From NCBI GenBank assembly GCA_035295985.1, contig DATHBT010000278.1:1-23389 (forward strand): a DNA stretch of 23,389 bases, read 5' to 3'. This stretch comes from JAIVGV01 sp035295985. Its GTDB lineage: Bacteria; Acidobacteriota; Blastocatellia; Pyrinomonadales; Pyrinomonadaceae. This document shows, piece by piece, positions 23,001 through 23,389 of this stretch. Within the stretch, counting starts at the first letter, position 1, and every line of letters begins with the position of its first letter. The position numbers and the translations under genes were made by a program. A model generated the notes under the pieces. The model saw only the letters and a list, made by a program, of their open reading frames with translations, was not told the DNA's origin and searched no databases.

Positions 23001-23389
23001 GCCGACGTAGGGCTGGTCGGAGAGGCCGGAGGAGACGCCCGGCATGAGCGTGGTCAACTGGACGAAGTTGCGGTTGTTGAGCGCCAGCTCTCTGACCTGC
23101 GTCCCCGTGATGACGTTCGCCACCGTGGGGGTCTGCAACTCGACCTGCAGGGGGTCGGCCTCGACCGTGACGACCTCCTCGACGCGCCCCGCCTCGAGCG
23201 GGGCGTCGATGGTGCGGCGCTGGTTCACGTCGAGCTTGACGTTGGTCTCGACGTAGCGCTTGAAGCCGGGGGCCTCGACCGACACCTCGTAGGTGCCGAC
23301 GGGGAGCTGCGGCGCGGAATACTCGCCGCTCTCGCCCGAAGTCAGCGTGCGGACGACCGTCTTCTTCGCCACGTCCGTGATCATCACGG
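20025..23389 (-). CDS. Oar-like TonB-dependent receptor with carboxypeptidase-regulatory-like domain, 5' end cut by the window
   Basis: At least 1120 residues are visible; the true start and signal peptide lie beyond the window edge, since the first visible residues (MITDVAKKTVVRTLTSGESGEYSAP) are the middle of a beta-sandwich domain. Residues 1-60 are the end of a carboxypeptidase-regulatory-like fold (LPVGTYEVSVEAPGFKRY). Residues about 75-200 are the TonB plug: VANVITGTQVRELALNNRNF, LMPGVSS, VDGADTTDRG, then GRSGGGQVNVVTRSGTNEFHG. The rest is an outer-membrane beta-barrel ending in the aromatic strand GAKFYF. This is the Oar/OmpA-related receptor type found in large numbers in Acidobacteriota genomes; ligands are mostly unknown and often assumed to be glycans, peptides or metal complexes. 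nagA lies downstream on the same strand, which weakly suggests amino-sugar uptake. Confidence 0.9.
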   Translation of the reverse strand, partial: VMITDVAKKTVVRTLTSGESGEYSAPQLPVGTYEVSVEAPGFKRYVETNVKLDVNQRRTIDAPLEAGRVEEVVTVEADPLQVELQTPTVANVITGTQVRELALNNRNFVQLTTLMPGVSSGLSDQPYVGTTNPEGQANIVSISVNGARSSSNTWTVDGADTTDRGSNLTIQTYPSVDAIGEFTVLRSLYPAESGRSGGGQVNVVTRSGTNEFHGTLYEFVRNERLNANNFFNNRNAPVGLEDGRAKRPPFRYNNFGWTLGGPVYLPRFGEGGPALYSGKNRTFFFFSQEWRHDIRYSTLTASVPTSEVRQGIFPIDVCVRFSGTTCLERSRDLRGRISPVAAAYVNEFYANLPEPSANFTLITAARNSAKFRQEILKIDHNFSDKLSGFYRFQNDKIPTEDVVALFSSGSPLPGVSTTETNSPGKTHVFRATYTLSPTVVLDGGYSYSYGAILTELVGRNRTDVASSVRVPLPFTNTRGRVPTLTGHGFTGITGFGPYDNFSNNHAAQANLSWINGAHTMKFGGLWTRYRKHENALGGFNEGQFSAFPTTGAPTTGNNPATGQPFTQAQRNILQQWAYFLLGGPTTFVQHSRDITADLRARNWEIYGQDEWRARPNLTLYYGLRYTYYGMPYDALNSLSNFDPRAYDPARAPEVTAAGNRVAGTGDPLNGIIVNTTNTSLGGTPSPYGKFVAEAPKTNFAPRVGLAWDPFSNGRTSVRTGYGIYHDQVLVGIWLQNIGINPPFNQSVTLTTTTLDNPAGGTVFVSPSVPAQIRAVDPQWKTPYYQHWSLDVQHQLFSKTLFTVGYYGSKGTHLPGIVDINLLPPGFALTQQCRNAANALVPCQARDESGVPVPFTTAASQTILDQIRPFRGYRAINMIQPRFNSNYHSMQAYVQQRFSGGSQINVAYTWSKNLTDNQTDRSTAPQNPYDIRLDYGRAQLDRRHIFTANYVYELPWYQSQRGFAGRVLGGWQVSGIINAYSGLPLTVTTANYDPSGIGFFGSSATGGRPDILCDPNEGGARTIAQFFNTACFANSPASAIRGGSSGRGVVSGPPLYRVDFSLMKSIQFGENTRLQLRGEAFNIFNRTNFGTISTAITAANFGAVTTARDPRVIQLGAKFYF

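Noticed and set aside
1..23389. CRISPR array, tRNA/rRNA, prophage or insertion sequence
   Set aside because: No regularly spaced direct repeats of CRISPR size, no cloverleaf or rRNA signature, and no transposase, integrase or phage gene. The repeats present are palindromic and intergenic.

Overview
The window is high-GC bacterial chromosome that reads as ordinary core and lifestyle genes. The best guess for the source is an Acidobacteriota member, perhaps class Blastocatellia. That guess rests on the very large Oar-like TonB-dependent receptor with a carboxypeptidase-regulatory-like N-terminus, on the mix of secreted proteins, and on intergenic regions full of short-period palindromic repeats. 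It is an inference; there is no rRNA or marker gene here to settle it. I see no tRNA, rRNA, CRISPR array, prophage, insertion sequence or biosynthetic cluster.

Layout. Positions 117-3211 (minus): an AlkZ-related winged-helix protein, then a secreted 658-residue protein with a duplicated helical module and a C-terminal glycine zipper. After a 496-bp divergent gap, 3708-6092 (plus) holds an OsmC-family peroxiredoxin-like protein, a 48-residue bacterial metallothionein-like protein with nine cysteines, and a secreted TPR-SLT lytic transglycosylase. Positions 6239-7165 (minus): a secreted conserved protein of unknown function, divergent from a 53-residue single-span membrane protein (7329-7490, plus). 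Positions 7514-8756 (minus): a DsbA-like thioredoxin followed by a VKOR-family protein, which together make an extracytoplasmic disulfide-forming pair. Divergent from it is a class I methyltransferase (8968-9627). Positions 9744-12079 (minus): gltS (Na+/glutamate symporter) tightly coupled to a class-A-beta-lactamase-like serine hydrolase. Positions 12182-13888 (minus): an exported YtcJ-type amidohydrolase. Positions 13992-18484 (plus): a natural GlcD-GlcE fusion followed by GlcF, together a complete set of glycolate oxidase subunits. Positions 18610-19854 (minus): nagA. Positions 20025-23389 (minus): the Oar-like TonB-dependent receptor, cut at its 5' end by the window edge.

The most unusual signal is in the gaps. 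Eight imperfect or perfect palindromic elements each lie just 3' of a gene. Four of them (6129-6225, 9630-9746, 12096-12180, 18483-18618) are built from degenerate tandem heptamers (for example GTTAGCC/GTTAGCG, GTCAGTT/GTCCGTT, AGAGGTT, GTGACGG) laid out as inverted repeats. The 18483-18618 element overlaps the stop codons of both flanking convergent genes. This resembles the heptanucleotide short tandem repeats known from cyanobacteria, but in inverted layout. I regard it as the best lead in the window. No complete new multi-gene system is evident.
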